NCBI GenBank assembly: GCA_004431415.1
Contig: QPMI01000478.1
Span: 141,541 to 205,540 of the forward strand
Length of the DNA: 64,000 nucleotides
Direction of reading: 5' to 3'
Source of the DNA: Cyanophora paradoxa
Lineage: Eukaryota; Glaucocystophyceae; Cyanophorales; Cyanophoraceae
The notes beneath the pieces are model-generated. The model made no database searches. It was not told the DNA's origin and worked only from the letters and a program-made list of their open reading frames with translations. This document shows, piece after piece, positions 24,301 to 39,300 of the stretch; within the stretch, counting starts at the first letter, position 1; each line of letters begins with the position of its first letter. The position numbers were made by a program, and so were the translations under genes.

Positions 24301-27300
24301 GAGGTCGTTGTCAGCGACTCGAGCGGCCGACGTAGTCGACGAATAGATCTCTGAGCCTTCCGAGCCTAATGGGGTGCATGCGACAGCGAGCGTCTCGTAT
24401 TTCGGCGTGATGCACTCCGTCTGCGGCGCGCGCCAAGTGGCCGATGTCGGAATGGAGTCGGGCTTGATGTCTCGAAAAGTGCGGCCGGGGCATGCCACGA
24501 CAAGGTCGCGTGGCACGCAGAAAGCAGCTGCAAGCACGATCGTGAACGATACGTATCAAATTAAAGGAACACCGTCGTTGTATTCCATCGCAGTGAATGG
24601 GATCCCTTTTTAAAATTTGCGTACCACGTATGGAAGTGGTGGAGTTCGTCGCCACGGCCTGCAGCTGCCCCGCCGCCCCGTAATAGAGCGTCGCCGTGCA
24701 TCGCACGGTCTGGGCCTCCGTGCTCTGAACAAAGCCATCGATGCGCAGGGTCCGTTCCACTTCGTCGACGGCAGTCTGCATCGGCGAGATGGCTTTTGCA
24801 GCGCCTGTCCGCGTCGCGCCCCCCCACTCGCAGGAGACGGTCAGGTTCGCGTAGACGGGAGTGTCGTGGCGGCCGCTGGAGACGGCCCACGCAAAGCCGG
24901 AGACGACGACGGAAGAGATCGAGGCGGGCGCGACCTGGAAAGAGAGCGTCCCAGGAAGCACCGTTCGGTCGGGAGCTGCACGTGCTCATAAGCATCAGAA
25001 TTCGGAGAATTTATCACAGATCAAGATTCCATGAGCAGCAAGCTTAAGTTACCTATCGCTGCCGCCCAGCCTCGCGCTGAGTAGCCGTCAGCGTACTCCA
25101 GCGTTGCCGTGCAGTTCACATCGAACGAAGTGGGGTCCGGTAGCTCTCCGACTCCGATTGCAGAGCCATACGAGGACGAGCCGGGGGCGATCGGCGCCGC
25201 CTCGCCGACGCGTCGGACTCCCCTGCACACGCACAGGACACGCAGACTGTGGAAGGTCGGAGATCCGATCTCGCCCGCCGCTGACAGGGACCAGGCGACG
25301 GAGCCGATGGAGATCGATGTCCTGTTGATGGCAGCCACCGCGAATATCAGGCTCCCCTCCACGGCCTTGGCTGCCGGTCTCATTTTAGGTGTTGTTGACG
25401 TAATGCGAAGCGATCGCGAATCAAAAAGCTATAGCTGGCTATAGCAGCCGAATGATCTGCATGACGTGCATTAATTAATCGGAACGCACCAGCCAGAGAT
25501 GCCGTTTGTACAGCGGCCGACAAGCGCCCGAACTGCACTTCAGGATCTTGTTCGGCTACAGAAGTCACAAAATATATGGAAGAAACGCAGTTGACGGGGT
25601 AGGGATCCACGCGCTCGGGCATTCCTGCAACTACAACGTCTTCGATCGAAACGGATGCGACCGAAACCGTCCGATTGACAGTGCTCCTCATGACCCCAAA
25701 TCCCGTGCAACCGACAGTCACGTTGGCGTACACCGGCGAATCGAGCGCCAAGTCGGGCTCCGTTTGAGCTCGCCACGACATCGATGCAGCCACAAAAGAT
25801 GTGGTTGTCGATGCGCTGACCACGAAAGCAAGAGATCCCGGAACCAAACCTCGTGGAGGCGCTGCGAAGAAAAGAAAATTAGATTTTCATATGCATTTTC
25901 GAATCCTTGCAATCCTCGCAGTTGCCAAGAGTGTTTATATATATGCGTATATGCGTATGCGTACCTGCTGGAACAGCGCATCTTGTCTGGTGTGTTTGCG
26001 AGCTCGTTGTTGCCTGGCTGCTGTTGAATCTAACTCCGACATATCGCAGCACCGCCCGGCAGTTGTACGCCACGCCCGCAAGCATGGGCGGAACGGAGAT
26101 CGTCACAAACGTGGAGGCGGCGTTCGATGCAACTGCCCCCGCCAGCGTGCTTCGGCTGAAGCTCGCGGTCGTTGGTGCCCCGGCGGGCGGCGTGCAGGTG
26201 ACAGTGACTGATTCGAATGCCGGCGGAATGCACTCGACTACAGGCGTATTCCAGGCAGTCGAAGTGGCAATCGACGTCGCATTCAGAGCAAGGCCGGTGG
26301 ACCCCGGACATGAGACAGCGACATCGGCCGGCACGCAGTAAGAGGCTGCGCAAGCGGACAATGGGCGACCGTAATTATAAGCAACGACACGCAAGTGCTC
26401 ATTACGTATAAATTTTATTTGAATTGCAGAATTCAGGACGTCTGGTGCACGTGCGCACCGCGCATGGAAGCGGTGGAGTTCGTCGCCACAGCCTGCAGCT
26501 GCCCCGCCGCCCCGTAATAGAGCGTCGCCGTGCATCGCACGGTCTGGGCCTCCGTGCTCGGAACAAAGCCATCGATGCGCAGGATCCGTTCCACTTCGTC
26601 GACGGCAGTCTGCATCGGCGAGATGGCTTTTGCAGCGCCTGTCCGCGTCGCGCCCCCCCACTCGCAGGAGACGGTCAGGTTCGCGTAGACGGGAGTGTCG
26701 TGGCGGCCGCTGGAGACGGCCCACGCAAAGCCGGAGACGACGACGGAAGAGATCGAGGCGGGCGCGACCTGGAAAGAGAGCGTCCCAGGACGAACCGTTC
26801 GGTCTGGAGCTGCGCGTGATCATGAAGCGTGAAAATTCGCCGAACCCATCAGAGATCAAGATTCCATGAGCAGCACGTTACCTATCGCCTCCGACCAGCC
26901 TCGCGCTGAGTAGCCGTCAGCGTACTCCAGCGTTGCCGTGCAGTTCACATCGAACGAAGTGGGGTCCGGTAGCTCTCCGATTACGATTGCAGAGCCATAC
27001 GAGGACGAGCCGGGGGCGATCGGCGCCGCCTCGCCGACGCGTCGGACTCCCCTGCAAACGCACAGGACACGCAGACTGTGGAAGGTCGGAGATTCGGTCT
27101 CGCCCGCCGCGGACAGGGACCAGGCGACGGAGTCGATGGAGATCGATGTCCTGTTGATGGCAGCCACCGCGAATATCAGGCTCCCCTCCACGGCCTTGGC
27201 TGTGCATGGCGTCAATGCGTATGTGAGAAAGTGAATATAATTTAAAAAACCGTAGCTGTGCGACATGCGCGTGCACGTCCACTCTACGGCCTGTGCGTGC

Positions 27301-30300
27301 ATGTGCACACTCACGCACCGTAAAGTGAATGTGTTTCGGCGGCGGATCTTACGCTGTTGAGAGTGCCGACACGCGCTTGGGTTCCGAAGGGCGATATGTA
27401 AAACAGTGTCGCTGTGCATCGGATTGCATACGATTCTGACCGCTCGGGCAGCCCTGTCACTGTTATGCCATCCGTGGACGACGCTGCCAAGGGGACTGGT
27501 GCAACAGCCTTTGTCAGAGATATGCCAGCCCCGGTGCACGTGACGTTCAAACTTGTGTACGCTGGCGTATCGATCGCCCCCTCCACATGAAGCCTCCACG
27601 TGAATATGGAGATTGAAACAGAAGTTGGCGACGCAGCTGCCGCTGTAAAGTTCAGACTGCCATTCAGCACCTGCCGTGCAGGAGCTGCGCATGCGGGAAC
27701 GAGTGAGTGACCCGAAACTACCGCTTTCGTGCGAGCGTCTTCCGAGTCCCGCTACAAGCGCAAACTCACCGCCCTCAACAGAGCAGACAGTGTCGCCCGT
27801 TTGATTGAGCAGAGCAGCCTTGATCTGATAACCGACGCCCTTGAATTGCAGCACCGCCCGGCAGTTGTACGCCACGCCCGCAAGCATGGGCGGAACGGAA
27901 ATCGTCAGAAACGTGGAGGCGGCGTTCGAGGCAACTGCCCCCGCCAGCGTGCTTCGGCTGTAGCTCGTCGGCGACCCGGTGGGCGGCGTGCAGGTGACAG
28001 TGACTGATTCGAATGCCGGCGGAATGCACTCGACTACAGGCGTATTCCAGGCAGTCGAAGTGGCAATCGACGTCGCATTCAGAGCAAGGCCGGTGGACCC
28101 CGGACATGAGACAGCGACATCGGCCGGCACGCAGTAAGGGGCTGCGCAAGCGGACAATGGGCGACCGTAAGCAACGACACGCAAGTGCTCATTACGTATA
28201 AATTTTCTTTGAATTGCAGAATTCAGGACGTCTGGTGCACGTGCGCACCGCGCACGGAAGTGGTGGAGTTCGTCGCCACAGCCTGCAGCTGCCCCGCCGC
28301 CCCGTAATAGAGCGTCGCCGTGCATCGCACGGTCTGGGCCTCCGTGCTCGGAACGAAGCCATCGATGCGCAGGGTCCGTTCCACTTCGTCGACGGCAGTC
28401 TGCATCGGCGAGATGGCTTTTGCAGCGCCTGTCCGCGTCTCGTTCCCCCACTCGCAGGAGACGGTCAGGTTCGCGTAGACGGGAGTGTCGTGGCGGCCGC
28501 TGGAGACGGCCCACGCAAAGCCGGAGACGACGACGGAAGAGATCGAGGCGGGCGCGACCTGGAAAGAGAGCGTCCCAGGAAGCACCGTTCGGTCGGGAGC
28601 TGCTCGCAGTGTGCATTAGCGTCCAATCTCTACAATGCGCATGCGCCTAACGCGGAGAACGCTAGCATCACACCTATCATTGCTTGCGTGCGATTGGACA
28701 GCTCGCGAAACGAGTATGAAAGCGTTACGTTGCATGTCGTATCATACGAATAGGTGTCGTTTAACCCTTCCACAGTAACTGGAATTGACAGCGAGTACGA
28801 GCCCCGCTCGGGCAGAACGGTGTCGTTCACTTGTCGCCGTGAGCGGTTCTCGCAAGCAACCCGAAGTGAGGTGTACGTTGGGGAACCCCCAGCGCCATCG
28901 GGGGACAAGTCCCACGTGAGGTTCGAGATCTGAACCCTTGTTGCCGAAAGCCGATCGATAGTGAACGGCAAGATCGAAACAACGCGCCGAGCTGCGTAAC
29001 ATGTCAGAGCGCACATGCAGCTGCATTCAAGATCATGATTATGCGATTATCACTGCTCACCTGCGATTGCAGCGATCGGTGCGGACGTGGAGGAAGATGA
29101 ATTTGTTGTCCCTCCATAATACCAGATTGTGACTCTGCAAACTACTGTGTAGCTTGTAGGCATTTCGGGCAAAGTGAAGACATTCGATGCCGGTATCAAC
29201 GTCGAGCCGGGGGCAGGAAGGTCGTCGCCTCTCAGCGTCAGCGCGCTTGTCTCGTTCAGTGCTTCTGCACTGGCCTCGCACGCCAAGGCTAGACCGGTGT
29301 ACAAGGGAGACCCCGGCTCGCCGGCATCCGAGAGCGCCAAAGAGAAGTTTGAGGTTCGTACGGCCGATGCACTGATGGCCTCGACACTGAAACCGCTGAT
29401 ACCAACGACGGACTTGGCTGCGCGGGAAATCGAGATTAGTTCCAGGTCGATCATGACGCAGCCCGCTTAGTACACAAACGACAGCAAACTATGCTAGAGG
29501 CCATGGGCGATCCCGATGGACACGCACAGGTCAGGGATTGGATGGGAGAGCTGGCGTTCCGCGTGGCCAATCCGCCTGGACCGCCATGAATCAAGAAATA
29601 CAGAAATAATGCCCCGCAAATCTAGGTACCGAGGAAAATGAGCTCTGCCGAGCAAATGATCGTGTACGAGAAAGGGCGTTCAGGAAGCCCCGTGATAACT
29701 ATCGGGTCAGCGAAATTTGTGCCGGGGGCCAAGTCGGCAACGATGCCCGTGCTGCTCGCCCCAATGCTCGGGGCTTCGCAAGTAACTCCAAGCCGGACAT
29801 AGGCCGGCGTGCCAGCTTGGCCGGACATCGATAATCGCCAGTTGAGGGCGGAGGTCCGGACGCTGGTCGTGGAGATAGCCTGCGCAGTGAACGCAGACAG
29901 GCTCGTGACGCGCTTGCTGTTCATCGGCTCTCCCGACGGGAGAACGTTCGCCTCTGCGTATGTACGCGTGCAAGGGTGAGAGACTGCTTAGGCTGCTCGA
30001 AGCCTTCGCGAATTCGAATTCTCTAACCGAGTTTCAAGATATCTGACGGAGAGACCGACCCGGCAAAATAGGCACTACGCATCCGTCAGAAACTCACTTT
30101 AATAGCGAAACCAGGCATGCACTGATCGTGAGACGCGTACCCGCATGTGCCCTCAAGCTCCGTGATCGCTGCCTGGGACCGATCGCCTTGCGGAACGTTC
30201 GCTATCGCTTCATCGAATTGCACTGGACGACGTTGATATTCAGAGGCAGCTAGTGTTGAATCTAGATATTGTAGATTGGAAAAGACGGCGTACAGGTTGC

Positions 30301-33300
30301 GCCAGCTTGCGGCTGGGAGAAGTTTACGCTCGAGAGGTTTGCGACGAGAGCGTTGGTTAGGAAAGACCCGGCTGGACCATCCCTGCCGCGCGCAACAAAG
30401 AACAGCGGTCCACATGTCCATGCCCCTCCACCCTGCCGCCCTCCTGCTCCGTTCTGTTTGGGCATAGCAATGAGCAGCAAGAGCATGCGCAGCGCTCCTC
30501 ACCCAAATCCCGCACCTGCGCCACCGTTACCCAGACCGGCGACGGTGCTGTGAGGTCCGCGTAGTACAGCCCGCTGGCAGCTGTCCACGAAGAATCTCGA
30601 CCCTGCGCATGCGATTGGGCTGTCAGCGACTGTAAACATTATCAACTCGTTTGGCCTTACTCCGAAATAGAAGAGCCTTTTATCTGGAAGGGGAGGGGGC
30701 CGGGGTCGGCGAAAGCTTGGGGGGTGGGGGATAAAATCGAAGGCGTGAGCACCGAAAACCGCTCCCTGTGCCATGTCCGTTCTTGGCTCTCCGCTTGCTG
30801 AGTGCTCGATCAGCGTACCCCACCTGGCGGTTCCTTCTGTAGCGTCTGCATCGTAGAAGCTGCACGCTCTTCAATATCAGCCTCTGAATTCAAATTCGAT
30901 CATGGAGTAACTACTACGTGTGATCGCGTACATGATGGAGTTAGTGAGTACTCTGCTGCCGGTGCTCGCGTCGAGCTTTGCTCCTCCCGCCACGAAAAGC
31001 TGCCCCCGATTGAATGAGAATCTTTCAGCTGAATCGGCACGATTGATGAACGCGCTCTATTGTTGTCTTTGACTGACCTTCGTGCCAAGTACGACGGAGA
31101 CAGGTCCGGATCGGGCGCGGCCGTTGATTTCGTCCGCTGTTCCAGTGTTCACGTCGACGCAGTCCGAGTTCGACAGGCCATCTGCGTGACACACCGCTCA
31201 GAAAAAGCTTTTGAAAATAAAAGAAAAAGAGTCCTAATGAAGCATTTTCTTCAATATAGCGAAAGCAAATTGAAATTTATTATTACCCCATTCCAAATAT
31301 CTGCGCAAATTCGAAGGCAAGAAGGGATCGTCAGCTCTAGATGGCGAACATGTTGCTTAAGCTTTCTGGAATGGACGTGCGCGCCTTGACCCGGCCTGCA
31401 TAGGAGTCCCGTCCGAGCTCGCATATGGGACGCCGGTGTGCGCGACCAGAAAGAGCTTCGAGCCGAGCCCGCGGTGGATCCAGCCGTCCTCGGAGAATGC
31501 GCAAGAGTCGCTCAGAGTGACGGGGGTCCAGCTTGCCGCCCGTGTGGCGGGGTTGACCGTCACAGTGCGGACGCCGCCTTCCCCTGCGAGGCTGTCTTCA
31601 GTCCTGTAACTAAATATAACCCTAAATATCGAGGCTGTCTTCAGTCCTGTAACTAAATATAACCCTAAATATAAGTCCTTCAGTCCTTCAGTCCTGTAGC
31701 TATATCCGACGCGCTCAATGTTCGAAGACGAACCATTGAACAGAAGGAAAGGAGCAGCGAGCACTAGCTTGGTACGGAGAGCTGTGGTCGACCACAGTGT
31801 CCTTTCGGGCGCGCGGGCAATCGACCGTACAAGATAAACAGGCCTTCGTAGGGCTGCAGCGTTCATTCATTTGCAGTAATTGGATTCAGCAAAACATGCA
31901 AATGAGCTCATGCAATCGTTACAAAACCAGAGCCCGGGCACCTGTTCTCTTGCTTGACCAGATGATCGAAGCGTTTTCCGAGTAGCGCAAGGTGGCGGTG
32001 CACACCACGTCGAACCAAGAGACGTCAGGGAGGTCCCCGATCGTGACGTTGCCGGCCGCGGCCGAGGCGCCGCTCGGGATGTCCGAAGCAAAAGATGCCG
32101 ACTGGACAACGCCGTCGTTCTCGCAGGAGACGTCGAGCCCCCGATATGAAGGAGTTTCAGAAACACCACTCTGCGAAAGGCTCCATGAAATGTTTGCGAT
32201 GCGGACGGCGGTAGAAGACACGGCCTCGACCGCGAACTGCTTTGTTTCCACCACGTAGCGACCTGTGTGTTGTTTTTAGATTGCATCCCGAGTTGAAGGC
32301 GCAGTATTCGTGCGAGAAGGAGATCTAGAGCGGACGCACTAGGTACCGAGAGAACGGAAGCAGCTGTCCGCGAAGCACTTCTCCCGGAGTAGTAAAGCGT
32401 TGCGGTGCAAGTGATCGCGTACGGCTCAGTTCGCTCCGGGAATGCATCGATCGTGAGGTTGCTTCCGGTTGTGTTCGCGCCGGAAGGGATTTGTGGGATT
32501 ATTGCAGAGATCGTCAAATTAAGTTCTTCACAATTGCAGGCGACCACCAAGCTCGTGAAAAACGGCGTGCCCTGCAAACGGCTTTATTCAACAGGATTTG
32601 AGAGCAAATGGTTGCGTGGGTTTATATATAGTTACGCGCATCATCGCCGTCGCTTGAGAGTCGCCAGATGATGGCGCCAATTTGGACTGTTCGAGTGGAC
32701 AATGGCGTGACCGAGAACGGGTCGACGCTCATCACGCGCTTGCTCAGAAGAAGGCGACCAGACGGCGAAACATTTGCCTCTGTTAGTTTCCCATCAGCTT
32801 TATTTCCCTTTGCTATATGAGTAAGCACACCGAATTTTGCGACGGTATTTACGTTCCCTGTGGATCCCACGAAATAGGCGCCGCATTTCGATTCGAACTC
32901 CAGAGTGGCCGCCTGAGAGAGCTCCCCGGGGGGCAAACTGGCTGACGCCGTCTCAAATACCACTGCTCGAGATCATGATCAAAGGAATGCGTTACAAGTA
33001 AATATAAAGTTAATCGTGCATGGTGAGCTCGCTTGCGATCGGGCACTGCAATATTAATTGTACCTTCATTGACGCCGTAGCGGATGGGCGACAGGTCCGC
33101 GTAAATGCCAGTCGAGGTGGTGTTTTGTATGCTGACGCGCCCACGCGCCACGAACAGCAGCGAGCCGCAGACCCACGCCCCTCCGCTGTAACGCTCGCCA
33201 GCTCCGGTCTGGCGCGCGAGGCCACGGTAAGTGCTCGGCCGCACGTGAACAATAGCTAGCTGAAGCGAGGGAAGGTGGAAGGCCCGCACTTGATTCACTC

Positions 33301-36300
33301 GCACCCACCGCGCCGATGGCGACACCCCAGTCACATCCGCGAAGAACAATTCGCTTGTGGCCTCCCACGCGGCATCCCGCCCCTGCATCAGAATCGAACA
33401 CTTGTAAGAAAGTGCCGACGGCTCAGAATCGCACGCTCGCTGTATATGTACATGTACGCACCCCGAGGTAAAATAACTTCCCGTCTTGTGTCTCTAGTCA
33501 GCGCTGATTTCGAGATTGCGTGAAATGGAGACGTGCGTGCGCGTACCGTACACCGCGCCTTGTGCTAGATCCGTTTTCGGCTGGCCATCAGACGTGTGGG
33601 CGATAAGAACACCCCAACTCGCAGTGCTCGCTTCGTAGTAGCTGATATTCCCATCAGTCAATCACAAGGATTATTTTGCTGCAATCGCGAAACAGCCGTG
33701 CGCGAGCGTTCGCACATCAACGAATTTGTGAGAACCACGCCGCCAGTCGTTTTGTCATACATTGCGCCTCCCGCCACAAACAGCTGATTCATTTCAGCTT
33801 TCGTTAAACCATATATATACATATAGATGCGATGGTATTCGCTTCAGAGAGAAGTCGCAACCGACCTTGCTACCATATATGACAGAAACGGGGCCAGCCC
33901 GCGCTCTTCCACTGATCTCATCTGCACTGCCAGTGTTCACGTCCACACACGTCGAGTTGGAAGCTCCGTCTGCGCGCAGGCCAGCTGTAAGCGACACTGC
34001 GCGGGTGCGGCGCGCCCAGCGACTTGGCGCTCGGCAACGTTAACTCTCCCCCAAAACATGGCACAGCATATAGAGCGCACCCCACTCGAGGTACCTGTTC
34101 GTGATTGCGAGTTAAATCGAATTTGTGATGTCTCAATTGCAAGCGATGCAAGTGTGATAGAGAATCTTGGGCGGCGCACCGCGAACCCGCCGGGATTTTC
34201 GTCCCATCGGCGTTCTCGTAAGCGGCACCCGTGTGTGCGACAAAGAAGCCCTTCCTGCCGAAGCCCCGATGGATCCATCCTTCTTCGGAGAAGGGACACG
34301 AGCTGCTCGGCGCGAACGGCGTCCAGCTTGCAGTGCCTCTAGCGGTGTTGATAGTAACAGTCCGAACTCCGCCCTCACCTTCATCCGGCTTAGAAAATGC
34401 GTCTCGCATCACTATTCCGACATTTGCGAACCGTTCAGAAGCACAAAAGGAGATGCAGACACGAGTTTGCGTCGCAAAGCCGAGGTATACGTAGCTTCAT
34501 CTGAAGCGGCGGCGCTGTCCTCTTCAAACGTATATGTGCTCGGCATGAGCGTAGCCCCTCTCTGAGCTCGAAGCTCTGATCGAATCAAAAGTGTGAATGC
34601 ATCCGCAAGGCATTCTCTCTTGGATTTCGCACCGATCAGCGTGGCGCTTTGAGATGCGAATCCGCTGGCCGAGAAGCGAAGCTCCGCCGTGCACGTGACG
34701 TAGACGTTGAAAAGCGACATGTCTGGCAGGCCTTCGACAATCACCCCGTAGGACGAGTTCGACGATTGCATTGACGCCAGCTGCGCCCCAGGAAGCAGCT
34801 CCCCTTCGAAGTCCGCCGCAGCTCGGGCGTCCTCGGCGACGCAAGTGACCGTCAGCCTCTTGTACGTTGGGAACCCCACCGCACCCCATGACGAGAGGTT
34901 CCATGCTAGCGGGGACGTCTGAATTGCCGTCCCCGACAGCATGGTGAGCGTGAAAGGGAGAATGCCGGTCACATTGCGTGCTGTGAAAACCGGCCGGTTA
35001 ACATGTTATCACATCCAGCCCCCAGAAATTAAGGAAATTACACAAACAGTAGTGCGGGCTTAAAATGCGCTCTCTGCAGAATGCTGTCTCTTAGTGCTCG
35101 TACCTGGAATAGAGAAAGCAGAAGAGCTCCTGCCGCTTGCAGCCCGACCCGAGTACATGAGGGTAGCGGTGCACGAGATCTCGTAGGGCTGCTGCTGCTC
35201 AGGGAACCCATCCATGCGCAAAGACGCGGTCGTGGAGCCGCTTCCCGGCTTTATGTTCGAAACAGACGCAGACAAAGTCTGGCCTGCACCGGTGCATTCA
35301 ACATTCAAGCCAGAATAAAATGGTGTTCCCTGATAATAACAAAAGGTCAGCAGTAGAATTGTCGGGCCATGCAACATGATTCTGAACTTTCAAGCGTGCG
35401 CTAACACAAGAGCACCTCTTCTCCATCTGCAGATAAGGACCACGATATTATCCCCACCTCGACCGCAATCGGAGTGATCGGTGTCACCGCAAAGCTAGCC
35501 AAAGCTTCGACCTTCTTCGACACCATCATGGAGCCTCGCGGTGAGATGTTGGCCTCTGTCAACGTCGTTTGCGAACGGTGCCTTCAGAGTCAGCGAGCTG
35601 GTTTTCTCAGATCTAGAAAGGCTTTATTTATCTACTTCTTTATATCCAGTTCCATATACACCCGACCCCAAGCGCAAGGCGAACCGAATCTGTGCACTGT
35701 TCCGGGCGTCCGCAGGTCGAGGAATACCGCACCACACTTCTCTTCCAGATCGAGCGCGGCCGGTTGTGACATTTCTCCCTCCGGCGAATCCGCGAGAGCG
35801 GTGTAGAACGCAACTGAGCATGACATGGGAGTGGCGAGCATGCAGCATGAGCGCCCCGTTGCGCAACCCAACCCCGAAGCACGCGCCTGATTTCATCTCC
35901 GATCCGAAAGCTATGGGTGAAAGATTGGCCGTCAGGACGGTTTTCGAGGGAGCTCCATTGATCCCTGCGCCGCCCCGGGCCAGGAAAAACATTGACCCGC
36001 AGATCCAAGCTCCTCCACCTTGCCGCCTGTCGGCTCCGCGCTGCGCACTGGTCGTCAGCCTTGCGAGGCCCTGAGGATTTATCGAATCGAATTTTCAAGG
36101 CTTGGTGTTAGTCGACGTCAGAGACTCGGACCTGGTTTACTTGCACCCACGTGGTCGACGCGAGAGTAAGGTCCGCAAAGAAGAGATCGCTCGTTGCCGA
36201 CCAGAAGGCGTCCCGTCCCTGTACGTGCGGGGCGCTTCAGCAACTCGTCAGAACGGGTGGCCATGGCATGGCAAACAACACATACGCCAAAGTAGAAGAG

Positions 36301-39300
36301 CTTTCCGTCTGTGTGGGCACGTACGCGTGCGAGTTCGAATACGACAAGGCGTCAAGGGCGTGGGCGGACTAGGCAGGGAATTCGAACGCACTGAAGACAG
36401 CCCCCTGCGCCATATCAGTCCTCGGTTCGCCTGCCGCTGAGTGCGCAATCAGTGTCGCCCACGTCTGCAGGTTCGCGTCGTAGTAGCTGCCACGTGCACG
36501 GAACAGGGAATCATGATCAGCTTCGTCATTTAACGGTTTTCGGAATGAATGCACATGAGTGAGTCGGTGAGAAGTTTGCTTCCAGTCCCTTCATCAACTT
36601 TCGCTCCACCCGCCACAAACAACTGCTCACGTGCATGATACTAAGCATTTCGTCTCCAAGAAAACGCACGCATTATTCCTATAGCTATAGCTATTTGGAC
36701 AAAGATTTAAATATCGCACCTTGTGACCGAACACGACAGAGACGGGGCCAGTCCGCGCCCGTCCGCTGATCTCGTCTGCACTGCCAGTGTTCACGTCGAC
36801 GCACGTCGAGTTGGAACCTCCGTCTGAGCGCAGGCGTAATATGAGCGACATCGCGCGCATGCGGCGCGCCCAGCGACTTGGCGCTCGGCAACTCTCCCCC
36901 GAAATTTACACATGGCACAGCACATGATCATGATGCTCACCCCACTCGAGGTAGCTGTTTTCGAGCCGAACCGGAATTTCGATATGTCAGTTGCAAGCAC
37001 TACAAGCATGATACGAGCTCTGCAGCAAAGTAGAGAGCTCAGAATGAGTTGCCAAAAATCGCACCGGGAACCCGCCGGGATTTTCGTCCCATTGGCGTTC
37101 TCGTAAGCAGCACCCGTGTGGGCGACAAAGAAGCCCTTCCTGCCGAGGCCTCGATGGATCCATCCTTCTTCGGAGAAGGGACACGAGCTGCTCGGCGCGA
37201 ACGACGTCCAGCTTGCGGTGCCTGCTGCTGCGTCCACTTCTATTGAGCCGATACCGGCAGTACCTTCAGTGGAAAAGCAATATTCTGTCAGTTCGTATAA
37301 ATTTACGAACTACCCTTTGAACGCATGCACCCGCCACTAGCTTGAAAGGAGCAGAAAACACGATGCGCAAAAGTTCGAGGTCTGAAGCCGCACTCCATGC
37401 AGTGAGCGCGACCGCAGAGTGCCAGACAACCACGTCACGCTTGACGACGAGATCCACATGCGTGGCGGTACCCGTAGCTAGTCCTGCCGCCGAGAACAGA
37501 AGTGTGGCAGTGCAGTTGATAGATACATCGAAGAACGACATATCGGGAAAGCCTGTCATTGAGACGTTCGGGGCGATCGTCACCCCTGGCGAAATGTCTG
37601 ACACAAACGCGCTCCTGGTTGTTCCGTCGCTTGTGCAAGCTACTTCCAATCTGCGGTAGCTGGGGGATCCGTCCGCACCGCTGAAAGAGAGCTCCCACGC
37701 GATCGGCGACGTTGCAATCGTGAATCGGTCCGCTTTTGATATAGTAAAAATCAACGAGCCCTCGACATCTCTCGCTGTTGGAAATGTGAGCACATCTCTC
37801 GCTGTTGGAAAGGCAGAGTCTTTGCACCTGCAAGGGAGAAAATCAAATCTGAGAAGGAGAGTTTTGAATACGAAGCGTTGCTGCCAGCAAACAACATGGC
37901 AGTGCAGTTGATCGAGTACGAGCGGGGGGCCTCCGGAAAGCCCTTCAAAGTGACCGCATCCACCATCGTTTCGCCCGGAGATAACGACGTATTGATATAA
38001 GCTTTTGTTGTCCCGCCGCCAGTGCAGCTCACGGTTAGATTTGGATAGACTGGCGTATCAATCGCACCCTCCGCTGGCAGGCTCCATGTGATAGGAGTCG
38101 TGACGATAGACGTTGTCGATAGGGCGACCACTGAGAAATTCAGCTTGTTGGCAACCACTGACCTCTGCGGCGCTGCAGAGGGATTAGGCGCTGAAAATGA
38201 TTCAGGGAACGAAGCTCAGAGCACCTGGCGGAACCGTGCACGCAGTGCTGCCTATCTGATCGCGCCAGAGCGCTGTTCGCTCGTTGCCCAGACCACTGGC
38301 CAAGAGTGTCGAACGACAGTAATACTTCAGGGAAAGCGACGTTGGCGGGACGTGGATAAGGAGGACATCGATGGTAGAGTTGAAGGAGGAGGCGACGGGG
38401 GCGAAATCGGAGCGGTTGGTATACTCGGGCGCATCATCAGCTGTCGAGCAGTTCACCACTACCAGATCTATCCGCGGCATCACGCAGTCGGCGGCGGCTT
38501 GATCGATCCACGAAGCTCTCGTCGAAATGGCCTTCCATGCTGGATAGAGGTCTTCGTTCGTACTTCCAGGGCATGATGTCTGCAGATTGTTGATCGAGCA
38601 ATAAGAGGCTGCGCGCGATGGAAAATTGTGATTATTTGGCATCTGTAGACCCCAGGCCTAGGAGAAATGGTTTTTTGAGTCGCGAAATTTAAAGCCGGAG
38701 CACCTCTCTTTAGCAACGTGGTGTTAGTAGCCGAGACGGATCCCGGCAGTTCATCTCCGAAAAATAGCGTGGCGTTGCATTTCACCTGCAGCTCGGCCTC
38801 TATGCTAGGGGTGAAGCCGGAAACGACGGCAGCTGGAGCCGAGGTGGACCCAGCAGCGATACCGGTCACCGCAACAGCGCGGGTCTCGCCGTTCGGACTG
38901 GTGCAGACAATTGAAAGGTTCGAGTACGAGGGCGTGTCGATGGGACCCGCGCTCGGAAAAAGGGACCAGGAGCACGCCACTTGCACGGATGAAATGGAAG
39001 ACGGTTCTGCCCGCATCTCAAGGGAGCGAGCGACCCGCGGTGCAGCTGCGCTCGCACATGTACATATTAGAATCTAGAAGTCATGATCGATATCAGGGAG
39101 ATTTGGAGATGCGCCGGGGAGTCAGCGCTAGCGGATCCGACCTGCCAATATCGTCGTGTTTGTAACCGATGCGCGCAGCTCAGCCGATCCATAGGAAAGT
39201 GTCGCAGTGCACGTAAAGTTGACGCCAAGTCCGATGGGGTGTGATGGGAATTGCAACACATCGCTGAACGAGGTCGATCCGGCAGCCAGTTTTGTTGAAT

